Shown piece after piece: positions 38,451-51,182 of a stretch of DNA of 64,000 bases. The stretch is from NCBI RefSeq assembly GCF_029227915.1, contig NC_079876.1:37803828-37867827 (forward strand), given 5' to 3'. Within the stretch, counting starts at the first letter, position 1. Each line of letters starts with the position of its first letter. The notes below the pieces were generated by a model. That model was not told the DNA's origin, ran no database searches, and worked only from the letters and a program-made list of their open reading frames with translations. The DNA is from Hydractinia symbiolongicarpus. Lineage: Eukaryota; Cnidaria; Hydrozoa; Anthoathecata; Hydractiniidae. The position numbers and the translations under genes were made by a program.

Positions 38451-41400
38451 TAAAGAAATAGAGACAGTTTCAAAAACTACATTTCATTGACTTTCTAACA
38501 GTATCAATCCGTTTGTGTTACAACAGTTGAGTCACATATTCGCACCAACATGTATTTCGTGATATTTTTCCGGTATTACCAGGTTGTATCGCTCGTAACA
38601 GGGAATCGATTGACTGTGGGACTTAATTGAACTGATTTTGGGCTGCGACCTTATAAATGTAAAAGTGAGACAATTGGACTCCAAGAAATAACATTCTTCT
38701 TAATTTGACGTGATTGCCGGAACTCAACGATTACACTGGGTGCTGTGGTACCGCTTCATTTAAAAATTTAGATAAATAAGTCAATTCTCGCTGTGGGACC
38801 TATCCTAGCCGTTATCGCGCGCTGACGAATTAGCGACAGTTTCAAAAAGTGCATTTCATTGACTTTCTAACGGTTTCAGTTCGTTTGAGTTACAACGGTT
38901 GCGTCACATATTCGTACCAACATGTATTTAGCGATATTTATCTGTTATTACTAGGTTGCATCGCTTTTAACAGTGAAACGAATGAATGTGGGACTTAATT
39001 GAACTAACTTTGGACTGTGACCTTATGAATGTGATAAATAAGACAATTGGACTCTAAGAAGTAACATTCATCTTAATTTGACATGATTGCCGGAACTCAG
39101 CGATTACACTGGGCGCTGTGGTAGCGCTTCATTTAAAATTTAGATAAATAAGTCATTCTTTACCGTGGGACCAATCCTAGCCGTTATCGCGCGCTGAAGA
39201 AATGGCGACAGTTTCAAAAACTACATTTCATTGACTTTCTAACGGTATCAATCCGCTTCAGTTACAACGGTTGCGTCACATATTCGTACCAACATGTATT
39301 TGGCGATACTTTTTTCATATTACTAGGTTGCATCGCTTTTAACAGTGACACGATTGACTGTGGGAATTAATTGAACTAACTTTGGACTGTGACCTGATAA
39401 ATGTGATAAATAAGCCATTTGGACTGCAAGAAATAACATTCTTCTTAATTTGAAGTGATTGCCGGATCTCAGCGATTACACTGGGCGCTGTGGTAGCGCT
39501 TCATTTGAAAATTTAAATAAATAAGTCATTATTACTGTGGGACCAATCCCAGCCGTTATCGCGCGCTAAAGAAATAGAGACAGTTTCAAAAACTACATTT
39601 CATTGACTTTCTAACAGTATCAATCCGTTTGTGTTACAACAGTTGAGTCACATATTCGTACCAACATGCATTTCGTGATATTTTTCCGGTATTAACAGGT
39701 TGTATCGCTCGTAACAGGGAATCGATTGACTGTGGGACTTAATTGAACTGATTTTGGGCTGCGACCTTATAAATGTAAAAGTGAGACAATTGGACTCCAA
39801 GAAATAACATTCTTCTTAATTTGACGTGATTGCCGGAACTCAACGATTACACTGGGCGCTGTGGTACCGCTTCATTTAAAAATTTAGATAAATAAGTCAA
39901 TTCTCGCTGTGGGACCTATCCTAGCCGTTATCGCGCGCTGACGAATTAGCGACAGTTTCAAAAAGTTCATTTCATTGACTTTCTAACGGTTTCAGTTCGT
40001 TTGAGTTACAACGGTTGCGTCACATATTCGTACCAACATGTATTTAGCGATATTTATCTGTTATTACTAGGTTGCATCGCTTTTAACAGTGAAACGAATG
40101 AATGTGGGACTTAATTGAACTAACTTTGGACTGTGACCTTATGAATGTGATAAATAAGACAATTGGACTCTAAGAAGTAACATTCATCTTAATTTGACAT
40201 GATTGCCGGAACTCAGCGATTACACTGGGCGCTGTGGTAGCGCTTCATTTAAAATTTAGATAAATAAGTCATTCTTTACCGTGGGACCAATCCTAGCCGT
40301 TATCGCGCGCTGAAGAAATGGCGACAGTTTCAAAAACTACATTTCATTGACTTTCTAACGGTATCAATCCGCTTCAGTTACAACGGTTGCGTCACATATT
40401 CGTACCAACATGTATTTGGCGATACTTTTTTCATATTACTAGGTTGCATCGCTTTTAACAGTGACACGATTGACTGTGGGAATTAATTGAACTAACTTTG
40501 GACTGTGACCTGATAAATGTGATAAATAAGCCATTTGGACTGCAAGAAATAACATTCTTCTTAATTTGAAGTGATTGCCGGATCTCAGCGATTACACTGG
40601 GCGCTGTGGTAGCGCTTCATTTGAAAATTTAAATAAATAAGTCATTATTACTGTGGGACCAATCCTAGCCGTTATCGCGCGCTAAAGAAATAGAGACAGT
40701 TTCAAAAACTACATTTCATTGACTTTCTAACAGTATCAATCCGTTTGTGTTACAACAGTTGAGTCACATATTCGTACCAACATGCATTTCGTGATATTTT
40801 TCCGGTATTAACAGGTTGTATCGCTTGTAACAGGGAATCGATTGACTGTGGGACTTAATTGAACTGATTTTGGGCTGCGACCTTATAAATGTAAAAGTGA
40901 GAGAATTGGACTCCAAGAAATAACATTCTTCTTAATTTGAAGTGATTGCCGGATCTCAGCGATTACACTGGGCGCTGTGGTACCGCTTCAGTTAAAAATT
41001 TAGATAAATAAGTCAATTCTCACTGTGGGACCTATCCTAGCCGTTATCGCGCGCTGACGAATTAGCGACAGTTTCAAAAAGTGCATTTCATTGACTTTCT
41101 AACGGTTTCAGTTCGTTTGAGTTACAACGGTTGCGTCACATATTCGTACCAACATGTATTTAGCGATATTTATCTGTTATTACTAGGTTGCATCGCTTTT
41201 AACAGTGAAACGAATGAATGTGGGACTTAATTGAACTAACTTTAGACTGTGACCTTATGAAGGTGATAAATAAGACAATTGGACTCTAAGAAGTAACATT
41301 CATCTTAATTTGACATGATTGCCGGAACTCAGCGATTACACTGGGCGCTGTGGCAGCGCTTCATTTAAAATTTAGATAAATAAGTCATTCTTTACCGTGG

Positions 41401-42370
41401 GACCAATCCTAGCCGTTATCGCGCGCTGAAGAAATGGCGACAGTTTCAAAAACTACATTTCATTGACTTTCTCACGGTATCAATCCGCTTCAGTTACAAC
41501 GGTTGCGTCACATATTCGTACCAACATGTATTTGGCGATACTTTTTTCATATTACTATGTTGCATCGCTTTTAACAGTGACACGATTGACTGTGGGAATT
41601 AATTGAACTAACTTTGGACTGTGACCTGATAAATGTGATAAATAAGCCATTTGGACTGCAAGAAATAACATTCTTCTTAATTTGAAGTGATTGCCGGATC
41701 TCAGCGATTACACTGGGCGCTGTGGTAGCGCTTCATTTGAAAATTTAAATAAATAAGTCATTATTACTGTGGGACCAATCCTAGCCGTTATCGCGCGCTA
41801 AAGAAATAGAGACAGTTTCAAAAACTACATTTCATTGACTTTCTAACAGTATCAATCCGTTTGTGTTACAACAGTTACAACAGTCACATATTCGTACCAA
41901 CATGTATTTCGTGATATTTTTCCGGTATTAACAGGTTGTATCGCTTGTAACAGGGAATCGATTGACTGTGGGACTTAATTGAACTGATTTTGGGCTGCGA
42001 CCTTATAAATGTAAAAGTGAGACAATTGGACTCCAAGAAATAACATTCTTCTTAATTTGAAGTGATTGCCGGATCTCAGCGATTACACTGGGCGCTGTGG
42101 TACCGCTTCAGTTAAAAATTTAGACAAATAAGTCAATTCTCACTGTGGGACCTATCCTAGCCGTTATCGCGCGCTGACGAATTAGCGACAGTTTCAAAAA
42201 GTGCATTTCATTGACTTTCTAACGGTTTCAGTTCGTTTGAGTTACAACGGTTGCGTCACATATTCGTACCAACATGTAATTAGCGATATTTATCTGTTAT
42301 TACTAGGTTGCATCGCTTTCAACAGTGAAACGAATGAATGTGGGACTTAATTGAACTAACTTTGGACTGT
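38451..42370 (+). repeat. Trimeric higher-order repeat, 1,116-bp unit
   Basis: The rare marker TAAAGAAATAGAGACAG begins at 38,451, 39,567, 40,683 and 41,799, exactly 1,116 bp (3 x 372) apart. TGGCGATACTTTTTTC at 39,301, 40,417 and 41,533 and TCTGTTATTA at 38,941, 40,057 and 41,173 give the same period. There are three full units and a partial fourth. Three monomer types alternate: one with TTTGTGTTACAACAGTTGAG, one with the GCTGACGAATTAGC box, one with ATCAATCCGCTTCAG. The fourth unit has a short local duplication, CAACAGTTACAACAG, near 41,868. The register ends near 42,370. Confidence 0.95.
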
Positions 42371-45300
42371 GACCTGATAAATGTGATAAACAAGCCATTT
42401 GGACTGCAAGAAATAACATTCTTCTTAATTTGAAGTGATTGCCGGATCTCAGCGATTACACTGGGCGCTGTGGTAGCGCTTCATTTGAAAATTTAAATAA
42501 ATAAGTCATTTTTACTGTGGGACCAATCCTAGCCGTTATCGCGCGCTGAAGAAATGGCGACAGTTTCAAAAACTACATTTCATTGACTTTCTAACGGTAT
42601 CAATCCGCTTCAGTTACAACGGTTGCGTCACATATTCGTACCAACATGTATTTAGCGATATCTTTTTCATATTACTAGGTTGCATCGCTTTTAACAGTGA
42701 AACGATTGACTGTGGGACTTAATTGAACTGATTTTGGACTGTAAACTTATAAATGTTATAAGTGAGACAATTTGACCCCAAGAAATAACATTCTTCTTAA
42801 TTTGACAAGATTGCCGGAAGTCAGCGATTACACTGGGCGCTGTGGTAGCCCTTTTCGTTTGAAAATTTAGATAAATAAGTCAATGTTTATTGTGGGACCA
42901 ATCCTAGCCCTTAGCGCGCCCTGAAGAAACAGAGACAGTTTCAAATACTACATTTCATTGATTTTCTAACGGTATCAGTCCGTTTCAACTACAACAGTTG
43001 CGTCACATATTCGTACCAACATGTATTTAGTGATTGTTACCGATATTACTAAGTTGTATCGCTTTCATCAGTGAAACGAGTGACTGTGGACTTAATTGAA
43101 CTGATTTTGGACTATGACCTTATAAATGTAATAAGTAAGACAATTGGATTCCAAGAAATAACATTTTTCCTAATTTGACATGATTGCCAGAACTCAGCGA
43201 TTACACTGAGCGCTGGAGTAGCACTTAATTTAAAAATGTAGATAAATAAGTCATTTTGTACTGGGGGACCAATCCTAGCCGTTATCGCGCGCTGACGAAT
43301 TAGCGACATTTTCAAAAAGTGCATTTCATTGACTTTCTAACGGTGTCAGTTCCTTTGAGATACAACGGTTGGGTCACATATTCGTACCATCATGTATTTA
43401 GCGGTATTTTTCTGGTATTACTAATTTGCATTGTTTTTAACAATGAAACGATTGACTGTGGGACTTAATTGATCTAACTTTGGACTGTGACGTTATAAAT
43501 GTTATAAGTGAGACAATTGGACTCCAAGAAATAACATTCCTTTTAATTTGACATGATTGCCGGAACTCAACGATTACACATTGGCGCTGTGGTAGCGCTT
43601 CATTTAAAAATTTAGATAAAAATGTCATTTTTTACTTTGGGACCAATCCTAGCCGTTATCGCGCGCAGAAAAAATAGCGACAGTTTCAAAAACTACATTT
43701 CAGTGACTTTCTAACGGTGTTAGTCCGTTTGAGTTACAACGGTTGCGTCACTTACTTGTACCAACATGTATTTAGCAATATTTCTCCCATATTACTAGGT
43801 TGCATCGCTTTTAACAGTAAAACGATTGACTGTGGGACTTAATTGAACTGATTTTGGACTGTGACGTTATAAATGTTATAAGTGAGACAATTGGACTCCA
43901 AGAAAAAACATTCTTCTTAATTTGACGTGATTGCCGGAACTCAGCGATTACACTGGGCGCTGTGGTACCGTTTCAGTTAAAAATTTAGATAAATAAGTCA
44001 ATTCTCACTGTGGGACCTATCCTAGCCGTTATCGCGCGCGGACGAATTAGCGACAGTTTCAAAAAGTGCATTTCATTGACTTTCTAACGGTTTCAGTTCG
44101 TTTGAGTTACAACGGTTGCGTCACATATTCGTACCAACATGTATTTAGCGATATTTATCTGTTATTACTAGGTTGCATCGCTTTTAACAGTGAAACGAAT
44201 GAATGTGGGACTTAATTGAACTAACTTTGGACTGTGACCTGATAAATGTGATAAATGAGCCATTTGGACTCCAAGAAATAACATTCTTCTTAATTTGAAG
44301 TGATTGCCGGATCTCAGCGATTACACTGGGCGCTGTGGTAGCGCTTCATTTGAAAACTTAAATAAATAAGTCATTTTTACTGTGGGACCAATCCTAGCCG
44401 TTATCGCGCGCTGAAGAAATGGCAACAGTTTCAAAAAATACATTTCATTAACTTTCTAACGGTATCAATCCGCTTCAGTTACAACGGTTGCGTCACATAT
44501 TCGTACCAACATGTATTTAGCGATATTTTTTTCATATTACTAGGTTGCATCGCTTTTAACAGTGAAACTATTGACTGTGGGACTTAATTGAACTGATTTT
44601 GGACTGTGACGTTATAAATGTTATAAGTGAGACAATTTGACCCCAAGAAATAACATTCTTCTTAATTTGACATGATTGCCGGAAGTCAGCGATTACACCG
44701 GGCGCTGTGGTAGCGCTTCATTTGAAAATTAAGGTAAAAAAGTCATTTTTAACTGTGGGACGAATCCTAGCCGTTAGCGCGCGCTGAAGAAATAGAGACA
44801 GTTTCAAATGCTACATTTCACTGATTTTCTATCGATGTCAGTCCGTTTGAGTTACAATGGTTGGGTCACATATTCGTACCAACATGTACTTAACGATATT
44901 TTTCTCATATTACTAAGTTGTATCGCTTTTATCAGTGAAACGATTGACTGTGGGACTTTATTGAACTGATTTTAGACTATGACCTTATAAATGTGATAAG
45001 TAAGACAATTGGATTCCAAGAAATACCATCTTTTCTAATTTGACATGATTGCCAGAACTCAGCGATTACACTGAGCGCTGGAGTAGCACTTAATTTAAAA
45101 ATGTAGATAAATAAGTCATTTTGTACTGGGGGACCAATCCTAGCGGTTATCGCGCACTGACGAATTAGCGACATTTTCAAAAAGTGCATTTCATTGACTT
45201 TCTAACGGTGTCAGTTCGTTTATGTTACAACGGTTGGGTCACATATTCGTACCATCATGTATTTAGCGGTATTTTTCTGGTATTACTAGTTTGCATCGCT

Positions 45301-48300
45301 TTTAACAATGAAACGATTGACTGTGGGACTTAATTGATCTAACTTTGGACTGTGACGTTATAAATGTTATAATTAAGACAATTGGACTTCAAGAAATAAC
45401 ATTCCTCTTAATTTGACATGATTGCCGGAACTCAACGATTACACATTGGCGCTGTGGTAGCGCTTCATTTAAAAATTTAGATAAAAATGTCATTTTTTAC
45501 TTTGGGACCAATCCTAGCCGTTATCGCGCGCAGAAAAAATAGCGACAGTTTCAAATGCTACATTTCACTGACTTTCTATCGATGTCAGTCCGTTTGAGTT
45601 ACAACGGTTGGGTCACATATTCGTACCAACATGTACTTAACGATATTTTTCTCATATTACTAAGTTGTATCGCTTTTATCAGTGAAACGATTGACTGTGG
45701 GACTTAATTGAACTGATTTTAGACTATGACCTTATAAATGTAATAAGTAAGACAATTGGATTCCAAGAAATACCATTTTTTCTAATTTGACATGATTGCC
45801 AGAACTCAGCGATTACACTGAGCGCTGGAGTAGCACTTAATTTAAAAATGTAGATAAATAAGTCATTTTGTACTGGGGGACCAATCCTAGCCGTTATCGC
45901 GCGCTGACGAATTAGCGACATTTTCAAAAAGTGCATTTCAGTGACTTTCTAACGGTGTTAGTCCGTTTGAGTTACAACGGTTGCGTCACATACTCGTACC
46001 AACATGTATTTAGCAATATTTCTCCCATATTACTAGGTTGCATCGCTTTTAACAGTAAAACGATTGACGGTGGGACTTAATTGAACTGATTTTGGACTGT
46101 GACGCTATAAATGTTATAAGTGAGACAATTGGACTCCAAGAAATAACATTCTTCTTGATTTGACATGATTGCCGGAACTCAGCGATTACACTGGGCGCTG
46201 TGGTAGCGCTTCATTTAAAAATTTAAATAATTAAGTCACTTTTTTACTGTGGGACCAATCCTAGCCGTTATCCGCGCTAAAGAAATAGAGACAGTTTGTG
46301 ATATCTTTCCGGTATTACTAGGTTGCATCGCTTTTAATAATGAAACGATTGACTGTGGGACTTAATTGATCTAACTTTGGACTGTGACGTTATAAATGTT
46401 ATAAGTGAGACAATTGGACTTCAGGAAATAACATTCCTCTTAATTTGACATGATTGCCGGAACTCAACGACTACACATTGGCGCTGTGGTAGCGCTTCAT
46501 TTAAAAATTTAGATAAAAATGTCATTTTTTACTTTGAGACCAATCCTAGCCGTTATCGCGCGCAGAAAAAATAGCGACAGTTTCAAAAACTACATTTCAG
46601 TGACTTTCTAACGGTGTTAGTCCGTTTGAGTTACAACGGTTGCGTCACATACTCGTACCAACATGTATTTAGCAATATTTCTCCCATATTACTAGGTTGC
46701 ATCGCTTTTAACAGTAAAACGATTGACTGTGGGACTTAATTGAACTGATTTTGGACTGTGACGTTATAAATGTTATAAGTGAGACAATTGGACTCCAAGA
46801 AATAACATTCTTCTTGATTTGACATGATTGCCGGAACTCAGCGATTACACAGGGCGCTGTGGTAGCGCTTCCATTAAAAATTTAAATAAATAAGTCATTT
46901 TGTACTGGGGGACCAATCCTAGCCGTTATCGCGCGCTGACGAATTAGCGACAGTTTCAAAAAGTGCATTTCATTGACTTTCTAACGGTGTCAGTTCGTTT
47001 GAGTTACAACGGTTGGGTTACATATTCGTACCATCATGTATTTAGCGGTATTTTGCTGGTATTACTAGGTTGCATCGCTTTTAACAATGAAACGATTGAC
47101 TGTGGGACTTAATTGATCTAACTTTGGACTGTGACGTTATAAATGTTATAAGTGAGACAATTGGACTCCAAGAAATAACATTCTTCTTGATTTGACATGA
47201 TTGCCGGAACTCAGCGATTACACTGGGCGCTGTGGTAGCGCTTCATTTAAAAATTTAGAAAAATAAGTCATTTTTTACTGTGGGACTAATCCTAGCTGTT
47301 ATCCCGCGCTAAAGAAATAGAGACAGTTTCAAAAACTACATTTCATTGACTTTCTAACAATATCAATCCGTTTGTGTTACAACAGTTGAGTCACATATTC
47401 GTACCAACATGTATTTCGTGATATCTTTCCTGTATTACTAGGTTGCATCGCTTTTGACAGTGAATCGATTGACTGTGGGACTTAATTGAACTGATTTTGG
47501 GCTGTGACCTTATAAATGTAAAAGTGAGACAATTGGACTCCAAGAAATAACATTCTTCTTAATTTGACATCATTGCCGCAACTCAGCGATTACACTGGGC
47601 GCTCTGGTAGCGCTTCATTTGAAAATTAAGATAAAAAAGTCATTTTTAACTGTGGGACGAATCCTAGCCGTTAGCGCGCGCTGAAGAAATAGCGACAGTT
47701 TCAAAAACTACATTTCATTGACTTTCTAACGGTGTTAGTCCGTTTGAGTTACAACGGTTGCGTCACATACTCGTACCAACATGTATTTAGCAATATTTCT
47801 CCCATATTACTAGGTTGCATCGCTTTTAACAGTGAAACGATTGACTGTGGGACTTAATTGAACTGATTTTGGACTGTGACGTTATAAATGTTATAAGTGA
47901 GACAATTGGACTCCAAGAAATAACATTCTTCTTGATATGACATGATTGCCGGAACTCAGCGATTACACTGGCCGCTGGGGTAGCGCTTCATTTAAAAATT
48001 TAGATAAATAAGTGATTTTTTACTGTGGCACCAATCCTAGCCGTTATCCCGCGCTAAAGAAATAGAGACAGTTTCAAAAACTACATTTCATTGACTTTCT
48101 AACAGTATCAATCCGTTTGTGTTACAACAGTTGAGTCACAAATTCGTACCAACATGTATTTTGTGATATCTTTCCGGTATTACTAGGTTGAATCGCTTTT
48201 AACAGTGAATCGGTTGACTGTGGGTCTTAATTGAACTGATTTTGGGCTGTGACCTTATAAATGTAAAAGTGAGACAATTGGACTCCAAGAAATAACATTC

Positions 48301-48401
48301 TTCTTAATTTGACGTGATTGCCGGAACTCAGCGATTACACTGGGCGCTGTGGTACCGCTTCAGTTAAAAAATTAGATAAATAAGTCAATTCTTACTGTGG
48401 G
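42371..48401 (+). repeat. Diverged satellite monomers with dimeric sub-blocks
   Basis: About sixteen monomers, more varied than the HOR blocks. Local dimeric repetition is visible: the block at 44,977-45,189 recurs at 45,724-45,936 (747 bp), and an earlier related one lies at 43,112-43,324. One monomer near 46,296 has lost about 107 bp (GACAGTTT joined to GTGATATC). Minus-strand open frames of up to 70 codons here recur with the monomers and are not genes. The array stops at about 48,401 where LINE sequence begins. Confidence 0.93.
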
Positions 48402-49842
48402 ACTTATAAATGTTATTTTCAACAATATTTATGAAGTGGCTATTCAATGTTGTTGCCACTTCATTTTCATCTGTAATCAAATTATCGTTTTGGATTATCG
48501 TAATATTTGCATTACTTAAGCAATTTTTATTGGTTACAAAAGGTTTCATAACTTTCCAAAAAATTTTATTTTCGACTGCTCCGGCCTGGGTTATTTTTTT
48601 AAAATATTCCTTAAGAGCTATATTTCGTAATTTTACGCATTTTTTTCTTTGTCTTTTATAATTGGCATTGTTTTCCTCAGTTTTATCATTGTTATATTTA
48701 TTATTAAACCTTGACCTAGAGTATATAGTCTTTCTTAATTCTTTATTCATGAAGGGAGCATCGTTTCCACGCAATGTTTTCTGTTTCAAAGGAGCATGTT
48801 TATCTACAATATTTCTAAAAATTACTTGAAGATTTTCATAGTTTAAATCAGGATCGGCAGTGTCACAACAAAAGTCTGCAGCTTTTACATCAGCCAAAAA
48901 CGTCTTTTCATCGAAATTTTTATAGTTTCTATAGAATATTTTCTTTGACTGTAAACGGGCTAGATGCATTTTTAAAAATGTAGTTATCATTAGATGATGG
49001 TCACTTAACCCTGTTTCAAACGCTGAACTATTTTGAAAAGACCTATATCTGTTTGTCAATAAGACATCAATTGAAGAGCCTTCTGTTCCTGCAAAGCATG
49101 TTTTATCTTTAATGAGGTTTTTGAGATTGAAAATATCACAAAGTGACTGCATCTGCCCATAGCCACTATCACTTGGATCATAAAAATCTATATCAATATC
49201 ACCCAGAACAATAATATTGTCACATTTAGAAAGAGCATTGTCTAGAATTTTTTCCAATTTATAGAAAAATTGTGTTAAGTTCAAATATGAAGGTGGCCGA
49301 TAAATGCTAATTATAATCCATTTTTTATTTCTAATAGTAATTTCAGAACAGATAATTTCATTCTCTACAATTCCAATATTGGGTAACTGTTTACAAATGA
49401 CCCCTTTCCCAACATACTCAATTAAACCTCCTCCATGTATGTGTCTGTCCTTTCGGGTTCTAATTTCATATCCGTCAATATTAAATTGAGCAGTTGGAAA
49501 AGATTCATCCAGTTTGGTTTCTGCAAGTACGAAATAGTCAGGAGAAAATTTAGACATGATCTCTCTGACGTCGACAATTTTATTTCTCAGACTGTTTATA
49601 TTTAAGTAACCTAAAAGAGGATTATCGGGATTAGCAACTCTAAGTTTACAGATACTATCGAGCGGGCTATCAGGTTCGGAATTTGAATTATGTGTTTGGT
49701 TAAGATCATCAATTTCATTTTGTAATAACAAAGGGCCATTTTGTGTTTCACTTGAATCTGAAAAAACTTGTGCCTCTTGTGGTGTCTGAGTGCAAGGACC
49801 TATACCCAAGACTGGAAGTGCATGTTGTGGTATAAAAAATGA
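48385..49842 (-). pseudogene. LINE ORF2, endonuclease half only (RT lost)
   Basis: Open frame of about 486 codons from just after an in-frame TAA (49843-49845) to a TGA at 48385-48387. Numbering from the TTG at 49809, residues 66-280 form an exonuclease-endonuclease-phosphatase (APE-type) domain: LNINSLRNK (Asn70), AETKLD (Glu97), YRPP (Tyr170), GDIDID (Asp204), SSIDVLLTN (Asp248) and SDHH (Asp270, His271). The GD-x-N motif expected in this family reads GDID, so the usual Asn is Asp206, which may impair nicking. Residues 281-466 are the basic linker that precedes RT in such proteins. The last residues, YKSHSKN, and the stop are read from satellite, so the RT palm and Cys-rich C-terminus are gone. 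There is no ATG near the start (first in-frame Met is residue 85, inside the domain); see the slippery site. Normal length would be roughly double. Confidence 0.88.
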
Positions 49843-51182
49843 TTAAGATAATATAAATAATTTTTCGCTAACATAGTCTTACCATCGTCTGTAAGGTGGA
49901 TTCCATCTTTCCATAAAGAAGAGCTTTTTATGTTGTCATTATCAATAAAGGTAACATCTAAAGCCTCGCATCTTTCCTTTAACAATCGGTTAATTTCATC
50001 GATTCGACTTTCGTCAACTCGTGAACACGTTATCAAGCTGGATATAAAAACCTTTTCCACACCAGAGTTTGTACATTTTTCCGCAATCTTAATTAATCCG
50101 TTCGCTATTTCGACATTAGATGCTGCACTTAGATTTTTCGACAGCAAATTATTGATACCGCCATGAATGATAACAATGTCTGGTTGTTCCTCTTTTAGTG
50201 TTGGGGTTGAATAATAGTTTAAATGTTGTATGTTGGCACCCGGAAAACATTTCATTCGCGCATAGCCATTATTGAGTACACGGTTGAATTCTTTCAATTT
50301 TATCCCCTTTGGAATACTATCGGATATTATTCTGACGACTTTACTCTTTTTATCTTTAATTTTTTTCTGATTATCGTTCCTATTTTGGTTACTAAAGAAA
50401 TCTTCCCGCTCCGGGTAAGGATTGATGACAGGATTCGGACGTCGACTATTTTTGTTTTGAAATTCATTTTTGTTAGTGTTATTAATTCTACAATTTTCTT
50501 TGTCATAATCGTTGACTTGAGGATTCGGGTCTTCGTTGTAAAGACTTTTAAAACGATTATCTACATTAATTTCGCTTTTTGTATGCAAAACCCCCGAAGG
50601 ACCTTTTCTAATACTTTTCCATTCATTAGAGGTGTTTGACGGTTTTGGATCACTTGACTGCTTTTTATTAATATTGTTAAATATATCTCGAACAAGACAT
50701 CGTAGATCTTTGAGTTCGTCTTTCAGAAAACTATTTTCCTCTTTCAAACGATCAACGAGAAAACTCGATTCCTTTGCTCTCAATTTATTTACCTCGTATC
50801 CAATATACTCCTTTAAGTCGTTCGTAACTCTAACAAAATTACTTAACAAATCAAAATTTCTGGACTCATTTACCTCGTGATCTAAAATACCATTATCGTA
50901 AATTTCTTCCCTATCCAAGTTTTCTTCTGGTTCTTGTAATTCTTCTTCGTGTAAAACATTTTCTACATCAACGACAAAACGGTAACTCGGTAATCCAGAT
51001 CTTTCAGTTAATTTAATAACATTTTTGTCACATAAATCATCTAAAACTTTGTTTACAACTTCTACATCAAACTTTGTTATCGTTGTATTTATAACATCCT
51101 TGCTTGCTCTTTTCTTTTTCCCATGTATTTCTTTTATAGCTTGTATAACATTCAATTCTTCTACTGTATAATCTTCAGCCAT
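49800..51182 (-). CDS. LINE ORF1 protein with SGNH/GDSL esterase-like domain
   Basis: 460 codons, ATG at 51180-51182 in good Kozak context (A at -3, G at +4), stop TAG at 49800-49802. Residues 1-72 look like a small helical, possibly winged-helix fold (family guess, not confirmed). Residues about 111-170 are Leu/Glu/Lys-rich with heptad spacing, likely a coiled coil for self-association. Residues 170-280 are Asn/Lys-rich and probably disordered, a candidate RNA-binding linker. Residues 282-450 match SGNH hydrolases: block I ISDSIPKG with nucleophile Ser289, block II FPGAN with Gly315, block III GGINN with Asn344, and block V DGIH with Asp426 and His429. All catalytic positions are present. 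Such esterase ORF1s are known in CR1-group LINEs, where the protein is thought to bind RNA and perhaps lipid or membrane substrates during mobilisation. No internal stop or frameshift, so the copy is fairly young. Confidence 0.9.
   Translation of the reverse strand: MAEDYTVEELNVIQAIKEIHGKKKRASKDVINTTITKFDVEVVNKVLDDLCDKNVIKLTERSGLPSYRFVVDVENVLHEEELQEPEENLDREEIYDNGILDHEVNESRNFDLLSNFVRVTNDLKEYIGYEVNKLRAKESSFLVDRLKEENSFLKDELKDLRCLVRDIFNNINKKQSSDPKPSNTSNEWKSIRKGPSGVLHTKSEINVDNRFKSLYNEDPNPQVNDYDKENCRINNTNKNEFQNKNSRRPNPVINPYPEREDFFSNQNRNDNQKKIKDKKSKVVRIISDSIPKGIKLKEFNRVLNNGYARMKCFPGANIQHLNYYSTPTLKEEQPDIVIIHGGINNLLSKNLSAASNVEIANGLIKIAEKCTNSGVEKVFISSLITCSRVDESRIDEINRLLKERCEALDVTFIDNDNIKSSSLWKDGIHLTDDGKTMLAKNYLYYLNHFLYHNMHFQSWV
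49833..49839 (-). promoter_or_regulatory. Candidate -1 ribosomal frameshift heptamer T TTT TTA
   Basis: On the minus strand the heptamer TTTTTTA lies in ORF1 phase as caT-TTT-TTA-TAC, eleven codons before the ORF1 stop. A -1 slip here would continue TTT-TTT-ATA-CCA into the ORF2 frame, which opens just upstream (TAA at 49843-49845) and has no ATG. X XXY YYZ sites of this sequence are classic -1 signals. A possible stem, ATACC-(A)-CAA with TTG-GGTAT, directly abuts the site without the usual spacer, so the stimulator is doubtful. AT-rich sequence can produce such heptamers by chance. Confidence 0.4.

Noticed and set aside
43112-45936. 70-codon and 63-codon minus-strand frames in the 43-46 kb region, and similar frames at 56,241, 58,101 and 61,588
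   Set aside because: Same satellite translation in different monomers; frame length depends only on which stop codons the local variants have lost.
48410-50880. Plus-strand open frames of 61-138 codons opposite the LINE
   Set aside because: They are antisense to ORF1 and ORF2, are low-complexity Phe/Ile/Ser-rich, and have no family resemblance; the minus-strand frames carry clear domains.
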